Under the pieces are notes generated by a model that worked only from the letters and a program-made list of their open reading frames with translations, was not told where the DNA came from and ran no database searches. The position numbers and the translations under genes were made by a program. From positions 310,001 through 374,000 of the forward strand of contig JAFOMG010000011.1 of the NCBI GenBank assembly GCA_017418975.1: DNA of 64,000 nt, written 5' to 3'. Positions 7,738-18,654 of this stretch are shown one piece after another (position 1 is the stretch's first letter; every line of letters starts with the position of its first letter). This stretch comes from Sphingomonas sp. (GTDB lineage Bacteria; Pseudomonadota; Alphaproteobacteria; Sphingomonadales; Sphingomonadaceae).

Positions 7738-10700
7738 CAGTGGAAGTCCCGCGAGCGGACGGGGATCAGGTCCGGCGCCCTGAGGCTGCGGCGCGGCGGC
7801 CAGCTGCCGGCCGCGTGCGGCCGGTCGCGCGGGTCGATCTCGCCGCCATGCCGCGCGCCGTCGCCGGGCATGGTCATGTCCGGCAGGTCGAGCTCGCCCA
7901 CTTCGCGCAGCCAGGGCGTGAGGTCGGTGATCCGCTCGGCGACGAGATGGATGACAATCCCCTCGCGCTGCACCCGGCCGGCGATCGCCAGCATCGTGGC
8001 GGACATGACCGTCCGGCGATTGGCCTCGAACCGGTCGGCCCAGAGCACGGCATTGGCGATGCCGGTCTCGTCCTCCAGCGTCACGAACACCACGCCCTTG
8101 GCGCTGCCCGGCCGCTGGCGGACGAGGATCAGCCCGGCGACTTCCACCCGCTGCCCGTCCTTCATGTCCAGCAGGTCCGCGCAGCGCGCGATCCGCCGCG
8201 CCGCCAGCCGGGCGCGCAGGAAGGAGAGGGGATGGGCGCGCAGCGACAGCTGGGTGGCGCGATAATCCTCCACAACCTCGCGCCCCGCGGTGAGCGGCGG
8301 CAGCGTCACCTGCGGCTCGATGCCCTCGGCCATGGTCGCGCCCGCGCGGGCATCGGCGGCGGCGAACAGGTCGAGCGGCGCCTGCCCCAGTCCCTTGATC
8401 GCCCAGAGCGCCTGGCGCCGGCCGAGGCCGAGCACCTGGAAGGCATCGGCGCGCGCCAGCCGCTCGAGCGCGGCGGGCTTCACGCGCGCGCGGCGCCAGA
8501 CGTCCTCGATCGACGCGAAGGGCGCCTGGGCGCGCGCCTTCAGGATCGCCTCGGCATCGCCCTGGGCCAGCCCCTGCACGATCCGCATGCCGAGCCGGAT
8601 CGGCTGCAGGCCCGCCCAGTCCGCGTCGGTGCCGCAGAACTTCGCGTCGCGTGGGCGCGGGTTCGGCCCCTCGGGCACCATTCGCGTGTCCCAGTCGCTG
8701 TCGTTGATGCAGACGGCGCGCGCCTCCACCCCGTGCGTGCGCGCATCGCGGATCAGCTGGGCGGGCGCATAGAAGCCCATCGGCTGCGCGTTGAGCAGCG
8801 CGGTGCAGAACACGTCCGGATGATGGCATTTCATCCAGCTCGAGGCATAGGCGATCTTGGCGAAGCTGGCGGCGTGGCTCTCGGGAAAGCCGTAATTGCT
8901 GAAGCCCTTGATCTGCTCGACCATCTGCGCGGCGAAGGTCTCGCTGATACCGTTCCTGCGCATGCCTTCGATCAGCTTGGGGCCGAACTCGCCGATATCG
9001 CCGCTCGACTTGAACGTCGCCATCGCGCGGCGCAGCCGGTCCGCCTCGCTGGCGGTGAAGCCGGCGCCGACGATCGCCACCTGCATCGCCTGTTCCTGGA
9101 ACAGCGGCACGCCCAGCGTCTTCTTCAGCACCGCCTTCAGCTTGGGCGAGGGATAGTCGACCAGCTCCGGATGCTGCCGGCGCTTGAGATAGGGGTGGAC
9201 CATGTTGCCCTGGATCGGCCCGGGCCGGACGATCGCGACCTGGATCGCCAGATCGTAGAAATCCACCGGCTTCATCCGCGGCAGCATCGACATCTGCGCG
9301 CGGCTCTCGATCTGGAACACGCCGAGCGTATCGGCCTGCTGGATCATCTCGAAGGTGAGGGGGTCGTCCTCCTGCATCCTCGGCGATGCCAGGGTCAGGT
9401 GCGTCCGCTTGTGCCGGGCCAGCAGGTCGAAGGTGCGCCGCATGCAGCCGAGCATGCCGAGGCCGAGGATATCGACCTTCATGAAGCCCAGCTCCTCGAT
9501 GTCCAGCTTCTCCCATTCGACGACATGGCGATCGACCATCGCGGCGGGCTCCACCGGGATCAGGTCGTGCAGCCGGTCGCGGGTGAGCACGAAGCCGCCG
9601 GGATGCTGGGAGAGGTGGCGCGGCGTGTCGACCAGCTGGCGCGCGAGCTCCAGGGTCAGCGCCAGCCGCGGATCGTTGCGATCGAGGTTGAGCGCATCGG
9701 CATGGCGATCGTCGACGTCGTTCGACCAGCCCCAGACCTGGGACGAGAGCGCCGCGGTCATGTCCTCGGGCAGGCCCATCGCCTTGCCGACTTCGCGCAG
9801 CGCGCTGCGCGAGCGGAAGCGGATCACCACCGCGGTCAGCGCCGCATGGTCCTGGCCGTAATTCTCGTAGATCCACTGGATCACTTCCTCGCGCCGCTCA
9901 TGCTCGAAATCGACGTCGATGTCGGGCGGCTCCTTGCGCTCGGTCGAGATGAAGCGCTCGAACAGCAGCTGGTGCTTGATCGGGTCGATCGACGTGATGC
10001 CCAGCGCGAAGCAGATCACCGAATTGGCGGCGCTGCCGCGCCCCTGGCACAGGATGTGCTGGCTGAGCGCGAACTGGACGATCGAATTGACCGTCAGGAA
10101 ATAAGGCGCGTACTCCATCTTCGCGACAAGCCCCAGCTCATGGGTGAGCAGGTCCTGGTGCGCCTGGCTCGGCTTGCCGGCGAAACGCTGCCTGAGCCCG
10201 TTCCAGGCAAGCGCGGCGAGCGCGTCCTGGGCGCTGCGGCCATGGATGACTTCCTCCTCGGGATATTGATGCTTCAGGTCGCGCAGGGAAAAGGTGCAGC
10301 GTTCGGCGATCGCTGCGGAGGCGGCCAGCGCCTGCGGATAGTCGCGGAAGCGGCGCGCCATCTCCTCGGGCGATTTCAAATGCCGGTCGGCGCTGCGCTC
10401 GCGGCGGAAGCCGAGTTCGTCGATCGTGCATTTCTCGCGGATCGCGGTGACGACGTCCTGCAGCATGCGCCGGTCGGGCGTGTCGTAGAGCACGTCGCCG
10501 GTGGCGAGCGGCGTGAGGCCGAAGCGGCGGGCGGCGCCGTCGAGCGCGTGCAGCCGCATCGCATCCCCGGGGCGGCGATGCCAGGTGAGGCAGACATGGC
10601 CGCGCCCCTCGAACAGGTCCGCCATCCAGCGCAGTGCCTGGGGATCGCCGGTATCGGCAAGGCCGGGGACGAGCGCGCCGACCATCCCCTGCGCCGCTTC

Positions 10701-11066
10701 GGCAAGATCGTCCCAATGGAGGAAGCACCGGCCCTTCTCGCCCTTCTGCGCGTCGGCCCGCGACTTGCCCAGGGTGAGCAGTCGCGTGAGCCGGGACCAG
10801 GCCGCCACATCTTCCGGCCAGACCAGCACCGCGCTGCCATCGACCAGGTCGAGCCGGCAGCCGGCGATCATCCGGATGGGAATGCCGGCATGGGAGAGCT
10901 GCTCGGCGGCGACCAGCGAACGCACCACGCCGCCCACCGAATTGCGATCGACGATGCCGAGCGCGGGCAGGCCCAGCTGCGCGCCCGTGCGGAACAGGTC
11001 CTCGGGCGAGGAGGCGCCGCGCAGGAACGAGAAATGCGTCGTCACCTGGAGCTCGGAATAGGTCAT
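7737..11066 (-). CDS. dnaE2: Error-prone DNA polymerase III alpha subunit (DnaE2/ImuC)
   Basis: This 1109-residue polymerase carries out translesion synthesis in the SOS response together with ImuA and ImuB and is the main source of damage-induced mutations in alphaproteobacteria. It has the shortened N-terminal PHP domain typical of DnaE2, the C-family polymerase core with catalytic aspartates in PDIDVDF (Asp382, Asp384, Asp386), the GRGSAANS nucleotide-binding loop near 342-349, helix-hairpin-helix repeats and a C-terminal OB fold. The start at 11066 gives a four-base ATGA overlap with the imuB stop; the open frame upstream only shadows imuB. It lacks the long C-terminal beta-clamp tail of DnaE1, as expected since ImuB supplies the clamp contact. 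Confidence 0.96.
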   Translation of the reverse strand: MTYSELQVTTHFSFLRGASSPEDLFRTGAQLGLPALGIVDRNSVGGVVRSLVAAEQLSHAGIPIRMIAGCRLDLVDGSAVLVWPEDVAAWSRLTRLLTLGKSRADAQKGEKGRCFLHWDDLAEAAQGMVGALVPGLADTGDPQALRWMADLFEGRGHVCLTWHRRPGDAMRLHALDGAARRFGLTPLATGDVLYDTPDRRMLQDVVTAIREKCTIDELGFRRERSADRHLKSPEEMARRFRDYPQALAASAAIAERCTFSLRDLKHQYPEEEVIHGRSAQDALAALAWNGLRQRFAGKPSQAHQDLLTHELGLVAKMEYAPYFLTVNSIVQFALSQHILCQGRGSAANSVICFALGITSIDPIKHQLLFERFISTERKEPPDIDVDFEHERREEVIQWIYENYGQDHAALTAVVIRFRSRSALREVGKAMGLPEDMTAALSSQVWGWSNDVDDRHADALNLDRNDPRLALTLELARQLVDTPRHLSQHPGGFVLTRDRLHDLIPVEPAAMVDRHVVEWEKLDIEELGFMKVDILGLGMLGCMRRTFDLLARHKRTHLTLASPRMQEDDPLTFEMIQQADTLGVFQIESRAQMSMLPRMKPVDFYDLAIQVAIVRPGPIQGNMVHPYLKRRQHPELVDYPSPKLKAVLKKTLGVPLFQEQAMQVAIVGAGFTASEADRLRRAMATFKSSGDIGEFGPKLIEGMRRNGISETFAAQMVEQIKGFSNYGFPESHAASFAKIAYASSWMKCHHPDVFCTALLNAQPMGFYAPAQLIRDARTHGVEARAVCINDSDWDTRMVPEGPNPRPRDAKFCGTDADWAGLQPIRLGMRIVQGLAQGDAEAILKARAQAPFASIEDVWRRARVKPAALERLARADAFQVLGLGRRQALWAIKGLGQAPLDLFAAADARAGATMAEGIEPQVTLPPLTAGREVVEDYRATQLSLRAHPLSFLRARLAARRIARCADLLDMKDGQRVEVAGLILVRQRPGSAKGVVFVTLEDETGIANAVLWADRFEANRRTVMSATMLAIAGRVQREGIVIHLVAERITDLTPWLREVGELDLPDMTMPGDGARHGGEIDPRDRPHAAGSWPPRRSLRAPDLIPVRSRDFH

Positions 11067-12898
11067 CCGAACACGCCGTGGAGATACCAGCTGAGATCGC
11101 CGGTCACCGCGCGCTCGCCATCGCCCGAACGGAACAGCCAGTAGCGGCGGCCCGCCTCGTCCTCGACGCGGAAATAGTCGCGCACGCTCATCCGCTCGGC
11201 GTCGCGCTTCCACCATTCGCCCTGGATCCGCTCGGGGCCGTCGGCATGGATCACCTGATGGGCGCGGCCGCGCCAGGTGAAGCGGCGCGGGGCATGGTCG
11301 GGCAGCTCGGCCATGACGTGATCCAGCCGTTCGGGCCGGGCGAGCAGCCGCGCGGGGCGCGGCCAGCACGGGTGCCAGGGCGGCAGGGGCGGATTGCGAT
11401 CGAGCTGGCGGACATCGTCGCGCTTCGCGCGCAGCGCCCCGCGCGCGGGCGGATCGAGCACCGGCGCGCGCGCCAGGGATCGCTCGGGCACGTCGCTTTC
11501 CACCGGCCGCATCCGCCACAGGGCGGCCAGGCCGATCCGCGTCGCCAGCGTGTCCACCAGCGTGGCGAGGTCGGGCGCGGCATCCTCGTCCAGCCGCTCG
11601 ACCACCGGCTCGGGCCCGAGCACCCCGGCGCGGCGGACATGGAGCGTGATCGCATCGATGCCATAGCCGGGTTCGACATCCTCGATCCGGCGCCGGAGCA
11701 GGCGCAGGAGGTGCGCGCCGTCGCGGCTCGGCCGGGCGAGGCCGATGCGGATGCGCTGCGGCACGCCGTCGACGCGCTCGGCGACGCACTCGAGCGCCTG
11801 CACGCCCAGCCCCTCCGCCTCGAGCGCGGCGGCGAGGCGCGGAGTGAGCACGCCCAGCCAATGCGCGATGGCCTCGGCGGTGGCGATCGGCTCGGCGAAG
11901 CGCTGGCGGACGGCGATCGCCTCGGGCGGGATCACCGGATCGAGCGGCTCGGCGATGCGGCCCAGCGCCTGGTCGAGCCGCAATGCCGTGCCGCTGCCGA
12001 AGCGGCGGACGAGCGGCGCGCGGGGCAGGGCGGCGAGCTGGCCGATCCGTTCGACGCCCAGGCGCCTGAGCAGCTCCACCGCGGCCCCGTCGATGCGCAG
12101 CGCCGGGGTGGGGAGATCGGCGAGCGCGCGCGCCTGCTCGCCGGGCGAGCAGATGCAGCTTCCCCGGTAGCGGGCGAGCGCCCAGGCGGCGCCCGGCGTG
12201 TCGGCGATGGCGATGCGGGCGGCGAACCCGGCGCGGGCGAGCAGGCGGGCAATGTGCCGCGCCATCTGCTCCTCGCCGCCGAACAGGTGCGCGGTGCCGG
12301 AAAGGTCGAGGAACAGCCCGTCGGTGCCCGACAGCGCCGCGACCGGCGACCAGCGCCGCGCGGCGAGGATCGCCAGGCGCTTCAGCGCGGCGAGATCGCC
12401 CTCGGGATCGGCGGGGCGGATGTCGAGCCCCGGCACCTGCGCGCGCGCCTGGGTGATCGCCATGCCGGGCCGCAGCCCCAGTGCCTGGGCGGCGGGGCAG
12501 GCGGCGGCGATCTCGATCCGGCTGCCGCTGCGGATGGAAGTGACGAGGGGGGCGTATAATTCGTCCCCCAGCTCGCTGGGGGAGGGGGCGCGCGCAACGC
12601 AGTCGGGTGGTGGAGGGGCAGCGGGCGAAGCCCGCCGGCTGATGGCGGCTGCCCCGCCACCACGCCGTTTCGCGGCACGGTCCCCCTCCCCGAGCCGAGC
12701 TCGGGGAGGAACTGGTTCATCCGCCTGCGCCCATTTCGCGCCCGGCCGCCAATGGCCCTCATGCTGGGCCGGCTTGCGGAGCGGCGCCTGGGGCGTGGGG
12801 AGCGCGCGCGCGTCAGGCCGCGCGGCGGGGCGCGCTTCCGCCCGCCACAGCCTTTCGATGGGCCACAGCGGGAGGAAGAGCGCAGCGACCCGTTGCAT
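11063..12898 (-). CDS. imuB: ImuB, catalytically inactive Y-family polymerase-like SOS protein
   Basis: ImuB bridges the beta clamp, ImuA and DnaE2 in the mutasome. It keeps the Y-family fold (thumb/finger region about residues 115-330) but lacks the carboxylate cluster needed for nucleotidyl transfer, as is usual for ImuB. At 611 residues it is longer than typical (about 480-560). The excess is explained by a palindromic repeat element inserted in frame, encoding about residues 60-113 between the first strand (ALFLPLWPIERL) and the segment resuming at APLVTSIRSG. Its first 86 bases overlap the end of imuA in another frame. It is co-transcribed between imuA and dnaE2 behind the LexA box. Confidence 0.94.
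   Translation of the reverse strand: MQRVAALFLPLWPIERLWRAEARPAARPDARALPTPQAPLRKPAQHEGHWRPGAKWAQADEPVPPRARLGEGDRAAKRRGGGAAAISRRASPAAPPPPDCVARAPSPSELGDELYAPLVTSIRSGSRIEIAAACPAAQALGLRPGMAITQARAQVPGLDIRPADPEGDLAALKRLAILAARRWSPVAALSGTDGLFLDLSGTAHLFGGEEQMARHIARLLARAGFAARIAIADTPGAAWALARYRGSCICSPGEQARALADLPTPALRIDGAAVELLRRLGVERIGQLAALPRAPLVRRFGSGTALRLDQALGRIAEPLDPVIPPEAIAVRQRFAEPIATAEAIAHWLGVLTPRLAAALEAEGLGVQALECVAERVDGVPQRIRIGLARPSRDGAHLLRLLRRRIEDVEPGYGIDAITLHVRRAGVLGPEPVVERLDEDAAPDLATLVDTLATRIGLAALWRMRPVESDVPERSLARAPVLDPPARGALRAKRDDVRQLDRNPPLPPWHPCWPRPARLLARPERLDHVMAELPDHAPRRFTWRGRAHQVIHADGPERIQGEWWKRDAERMSVRDYFRVEDEAGRRYWLFRSGDGERAVTGDLSWYLHGVFG
12560..12717. repeat. GC-rich palindromic repeat element inserted in frame in imuB
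   Basis: This block of about 158 bases holds nested inverted repeats. Outer arms are CCCCCAGCTCGCTGGGGG (12564-12581) and CCCCGAGCCGAGCTCGGGG (12688-12706), each themselves hairpins. Inner arms centred on GTGGTGGAGGGGCAGC (12606-12621) pair with GCTGCCCCGCCACCAC (12648-12663). Elements of this look are recalled as frequent intergenic repeats in sphingomonads. Here it is translated as residues about 60-113 of ImuB without breaking the frame. Confidence 0.75.
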
Positions 12899-13562
12899 CG
12901 CATGCCTCCACTATCGTCTCGAAACCCTCGCCCCCCTTTTGCCGCGCCAGCTCCAGCCGCCAGCGCGGCCGCCCGACGCCCGCCACCGGCAATGGCGCCG
13001 AAGGGGCGGACGTCACTCGCCAGCGCGTCACCGCCGCCGAGGGCATGCCGATCGGATCGCTGCCCTCGCGCGCGGCGCGCTTCAACAGCAGCGCGATCGT
13101 CCGCCCGCCCTCCGCCGCCAGTTGGAGCCGGCGCGTCGCGGTCATGTCCGCGCGCCTGGCCTCGCCGATCACCGCGCCCAGGCCGCGATGGCGCAGCCCT
13201 TCCTCCATGATCGCGAGCAGCTCGGCATCGTCCTTCGCCTCGGCATAGATCAGCCTTTTGGGATCGAGCCCCGACTGGGCGAGGCCGGGCGCGAACAGGT
13301 CGCGCCGCCGCACCACCCAGAGCACCGGGCCCCAGGCGCGCGCCGCGAGCCCGGCGAGGAACAGGGTGGCCGCGCAATCATCGGCCATGTCGCTCGTGCC
13401 CGCCGCGACTTCGTGCAGCGCATCGAGCCTGAGACCGCCATCGGCAAGGCGCGAATCGATCGCCTCGATGCCGAAGGGCAGCGAAGGCCGCCGGCGGAAG
13501 CCACCGGTCTCGAGACCGCGCAGCGTCTCGCGCAATTGCTTCAGGACGGCAGGATCGGCCAT
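12813..13562 (-). CDS. imuA: ImuA, RecA-like SOS mutagenesis protein
   Basis: A 249-residue RecA/SulA-like protein that works with ImuB and DnaE2 in damage-induced mutagenesis. The core matches the ImuA family: FGIEAIDSRLADGGLRLDALHEV near residues 30-52, the WVVRRRDLFAPGL strand/helix, and RRWRVTSAPS...GVGRPRWRLEL near the end of the fold. The Walker A lysine of true RecA is not evident, as is usual here. The last roughly 28 residues extend into imuB in a different frame, an unusually long 86-base overlap. It is the first gene of the operon; the SOS box lies 27 bases upstream of the start. No strong Shine-Dalgarno sequence is seen. Confidence 0.9.
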   Translation of the reverse strand: MADPAVLKQLRETLRGLETGGFRRRPSLPFGIEAIDSRLADGGLRLDALHEVAAGTSDMADDCAATLFLAGLAARAWGPVLWVVRRRDLFAPGLAQSGLDPKRLIYAEAKDDAELLAIMEEGLRHRGLGAVIGEARRADMTATRRLQLAAEGGRTIALLLKRAAREGSDPIGMPSAAVTRWRVTSAPSAPLPVAGVGRPRWRLELARQKGGEGFETIVEACDATGRCALPPAVAHRKAVAGGSAPRRAA

Positions 13563-13588
13563 GGGGCACGCGACTCGAGGAATAGGAT

Positions 13589-13603
13589 GTTCCTATTCTG
13601 TTC
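13589..13603. promoter_or_regulatory. LexA/SOS box of the imuA-imuB-dnaE2 operon
   Basis: The sequence GTTCCTATTCTGTTC matches exactly the alphaproteobacterial LexA site, the direct repeat GTTC-N7-GTTC. It lies 27 bases upstream of imuA, where bound LexA would block the promoter until RecA-stimulated self-cleavage. It is also close to the divergent M3 peptidase gene start at 13688, which might share the control. Confidence 0.92.
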
Positions 13604-13687
13604 CTTATTGCCGACGAGTCAATTGCCATTCCGCGGCGCGTGCCTAAGCTCGGCCGCAATTCGTCGTTTCCAGGGAGCCATCGGAAC

Positions 13688-15823
13688 TTGATCCGCAACC
13701 TCAGCCGCCGCCAGGCGCTTCTCGGCACCAGCGCCTTGCTCGCAACGCCTTTCATGGGGAGCCTCATGGCCAAAGCCGCCGACACCGCAGATGCTTCGCC
13801 GCTGCTCGCGCCCTGGCCGGGCGGCTATGGCGGCGTGCCTCCCTGGGACAAGTTCCGCGCCGAGATGTTCCCCGCCGCCTTCGAGGCCGCGATCGCCGAG
13901 CAGCGCCGGGAAATCCATGCGATCCGCGATGCGCGCGCCGCGCCGACCTTCCACAATGTGACCGAGCCGATGCAGCTGGCCGGCGACATGATGGACCGGG
14001 TCCAGTCGGTCTGGGGCGTCTACACCAGCAACCTGGCCGACAAGCAGGTCCAGGCGATCGATCGCGAATGGAGCCCGAAGCTCACCCGGGCGAATGACGC
14101 GCTGTTCCTCGATCCCCTGCTCTTCGCCCGGGTGAAGGGCGCGTACGACACGCGCGCCGGCCAGAAGCTCGATGCGCAGCAGCTCCGCCTGCTCGAGCGC
14201 AGCTATCGCGGCTTCGTCCGCCGGGGCGCCGCCCTGTCCGATGCCGAGCGCGCCGAGGTCAGCCGGCTCAACCAGGCGCTCGCCAGCGCCTTTGCCGATT
14301 TCAGCCGGCGCCTGCTGGCGGACGAGGAAAGCTGGATCGTCCTCGACAGCGAGGCGCAGCTCGCCGGCCTGCCGGACAGCTTCAAGGCCTCGCTCAGGGC
14401 CGCGGCGGAGGAGCGCAAGCTGGCCGGATGGGCGGTGGTCAACACCCGCTCCTCGGTCGCGCCCTTCCTCACCTATTCGACCGACCGGGGGCTGCGCGAG
14501 AAGATCTGGCGCGCCTTCGTGATGCGCGGCGACAATGGCAATGCCAGCGACAACAAGGCCGGCATCGCCGAGATCCTGAAGCTGCGCCAGCAGCGCGCCA
14601 GGCTGCTCGGCTTCAGGAACCATGCCTATTACCGCATGGACGACACCATGGCCGAGACCCCGGCCAATGCGATGAAGCTGATGATGGCGGTCTGGCCCGC
14701 CGCCCGCGCGCGCGTCGCCGAGGAAGTCGCCGACATGCAGGCCCTGGCCGACAAGGAAGGGGCGAAGATCACGATCGAGCCCTGGGACTATCGCTTCTAT
14801 GCCGAGAAGGTCCGCAAGGCGAAGTACGACCTGGATGAGAGCGAGGTGAAGCCGTATCTCGAACTCGGCAACATCCTCCAGGGCGCCTTCTACGCCGCCG
14901 GCCGGCTCTATGACCTGGGCTTCAGGGAAGTGAAGGACGTGCCGGTGTTCGACCCCGCCGTGCGCACCTTCGAAGTGACCGACACGCGCACCGGCAAGAA
15001 TCTCGGCATCTTCTATTTCGACGGCTATGCCCGCTCGGGCAAGCGCTCGGGCGCCTGGGCGACGCGCTATCGCGGCCAGCAGAAGCTCGGCGGCGCACGC
15101 AACACGCTCGCCTCGAACAACAACAATTTCGTCAAGGGCGGCGCCGGCGAGCCGACGCTGATCAGCCTCGACGATGCGACCACGCTGTTCCACGAGTTCG
15201 GCCACGCGATCCACAGCCTGCTCCAGAACGTCACCTATCCGGGGCTGGCCGGCACGCCGCGCGACTTCGTGGAATATCCCAGCCAGGTGAACGAGAACTG
15301 GCTGCTCACCCGCGACGTGCTCGACAAGTACGCGAAACACTACAGGACCGGCGCGCCGATGCCGGCGGCGCTGGTCGACAAGATCGAGAAGTCGTCCACC
15401 TTCAACCAGGGCTTCGACACGGTGGAATATCTCGCCTGCGCGATCCTCGACATGCAGCTGCACGACCGCGAGGAACCGGTGACCGACATCGCCGCCTTCG
15501 AGAAGGAAGCGCTGGCGGCGCTCGGCATGCCCAGGGAGATCGTGCTGCGCCACCGCATGCCGCAGTTCAACCACCTCTTCTCGTCCGATGCCTATTCGGC
15601 CGGCTATTATTCCTATCTCTGGTCCGAGACGATGGACGCGGACACCTGGGCGGCGTTCCAGGAGACGGGCAATGTCTGGGACAAGAAGACGGCGGACCGC
15701 TTCCGCGCGACTTTGCTCTCCACCGGCAACGAGACCGACCGCAAGATCGCGTACCGCGCCTTCCGCGGGCGCGATCCGGACGTGTCGGCGCTGTTCAAGC
15801 GGCGCGGATTCCCGGTGGCGTGA
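13688..15823 (+). CDS. M3 family zinc metallopeptidase (oligopeptidase A / dipeptidyl carboxypeptidase type), exported
   Basis: An approximately 711-residue thimet-oligopeptidase-type enzyme that cleaves short peptides. The zinc-binding HEFGH motif lies at residues 502-506, with the downstream Glu ligand in the DFVEYPSQVNENW segment and the catalytic His/Tyr loop near SAGYYSYLWS. The N-terminus (SRRQALLG then a hydrophobic stretch to about residue 27) resembles a twin-arginine signal peptide, placing the enzyme in the periplasm. I prefer the TTG start at 13688, preceded by AGGGA at 13672-13676; a GTG at 13640 in the same frame has no ribosome binding site and would bury the signal. The downstream gene overlaps by four bases. 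Confidence 0.88.
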   Translation: MIRNLSRRQALLGTSALLATPFMGSLMAKAADTADASPLLAPWPGGYGGVPPWDKFRAEMFPAAFEAAIAEQRREIHAIRDARAAPTFHNVTEPMQLAGDMMDRVQSVWGVYTSNLADKQVQAIDREWSPKLTRANDALFLDPLLFARVKGAYDTRAGQKLDAQQLRLLERSYRGFVRRGAALSDAERAEVSRLNQALASAFADFSRRLLADEESWIVLDSEAQLAGLPDSFKASLRAAAEERKLAGWAVVNTRSSVAPFLTYSTDRGLREKIWRAFVMRGDNGNASDNKAGIAEILKLRQQRARLLGFRNHAYYRMDDTMAETPANAMKLMMAVWPAARARVAEEVADMQALADKEGAKITIEPWDYRFYAEKVRKAKYDLDESEVKPYLELGNILQGAFYAAGRLYDLGFREVKDVPVFDPAVRTFEVTDTRTGKNLGIFYFDGYARSGKRSGAWATRYRGQQKLGGARNTLASNNNNFVKGGAGEPTLISLDDATTLFHEFGHAIHSLLQNVTYPGLAGTPRDFVEYPSQVNENWLLTRDVLDKYAKHYRTGAPMPAALVDKIEKSSTFNQGFDTVEYLACAILDMQLHDREEPVTDIAAFEKEALAALGMPREIVLRHRMPQFNHLFSSDAYSAGYYSYLWSETMDADTWAAFQETGNVWDKKTADRFRATLLSTGNETDRKIAYRAFRGRDPDVSALFKRRGFPVA

Positions 15824-16371
15824 CGGCGCACATGACCAACTATTTCCCGCCGGGTGATTGGTTTAAGCAAAGCGGAGAGGCGGCCCTCTCCGCGATGCGC
15901 GAGCCCGCACTTTGGCGCGATACGTCGATCGAGGGCTATAGCCGCCGTTCACGGCTGCTCGTAGTGCCAAGCTTCCAGGCGCCCTATGCGATTCGTATCG
16001 ACCAACCGCTTGGAGATCTGCCCGAGGCGCATTTCGTGGAAACGGACGGCATGGGCGGCTACGATCCCGGGCGGGTGGCCTCGCGGGAGCGAGGGTTTCT
16101 GGAAGGCGAAATCATTGCCGCGCTCCAAGATCATATCCGGGAGGCGCGCCTCGGCGAGCGGTTGGTCGAGCCGGAGCCAGGGAAGGACGATTTCGGAAAT
16201 CCCAGCCCGGATGCCTATCAATCAGTATGGCTCGACGGCGCCAAGGTGATCTTCGAAGACAGGACGGTGGAGGGTTATGCGCTGGTGTCTCGCAGCGACG
16301 GCGATCTTGACGCCGCGCTCAAGGTACTCGCGCAGGTGTTCCTGTCGGCGCGAGGTGCGGCCCAGCGCTGA
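15820..16371 (+). CDS. Hypothetical protein coupled to the M3 peptidase gene
   Basis: A 183-residue soluble protein with no family I recognise, no signal peptide and no membrane segment. It is acidic and rich in aromatic residues, with a possible alpha/beta fold; the C-terminal part (DGDLDAALKVLAQVFLSARG) is a predicted amphipathic helix. The GTG start at 15820 overlaps the peptidase stop by four bases; an ATG at 15832 is the alternative. Codon choice is visibly less GC-biased than in its neighbours, which hints at recent acquisition. Its dependence on the peptidase is inferred only from the overlap. Confidence 0.6.
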   Translation: MTAHMTNYFPPGDWFKQSGEAALSAMREPALWRDTSIEGYSRRSRLLVVPSFQAPYAIRIDQPLGDLPEAHFVETDGMGGYDPGRVASRERGFLEGEIIAALQDHIREARLGERLVEPEPGKDDFGNPSPDAYQSVWLDGAKVIFEDRTVEGYALVSRSDGDLDAALKVLAQVFLSARGAAQR

Positions 16372-16409
16372 TTTTCATCGCGAATTCCCAGCATTTCGCC
16401 CGACATTTC

Positions 16410-16457
16410 AGGTCAGCACCCCTGACCTACTTGCGCGGGCCTTTGAAATTTTATAAC
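16410..16457 (+). promoter_or_regulatory. Promoter/operator region of the 2-oxoacid dehydrogenase operon
   Basis: A dyad AGGTCAG-N5-CTGACCT lies at 16410-16428. Just downstream are a TTGCGC at 16431-16436 and TATAAC at 16452-16457 (15-base spacer), the best promoter-like pair before the E1 alpha start at 16502. The dyad would be a natural operator, for instance for an Lrp- or BkdR-like regulator; the protein is not identifiable from sequence. Confidence 0.4.
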
Positions 16458-16474
16458 AATGGCGCGAAACGTGA

Positions 16475-18650
<2,176 letters not shown>

Positions 18651-18654
<4 letters not shown>

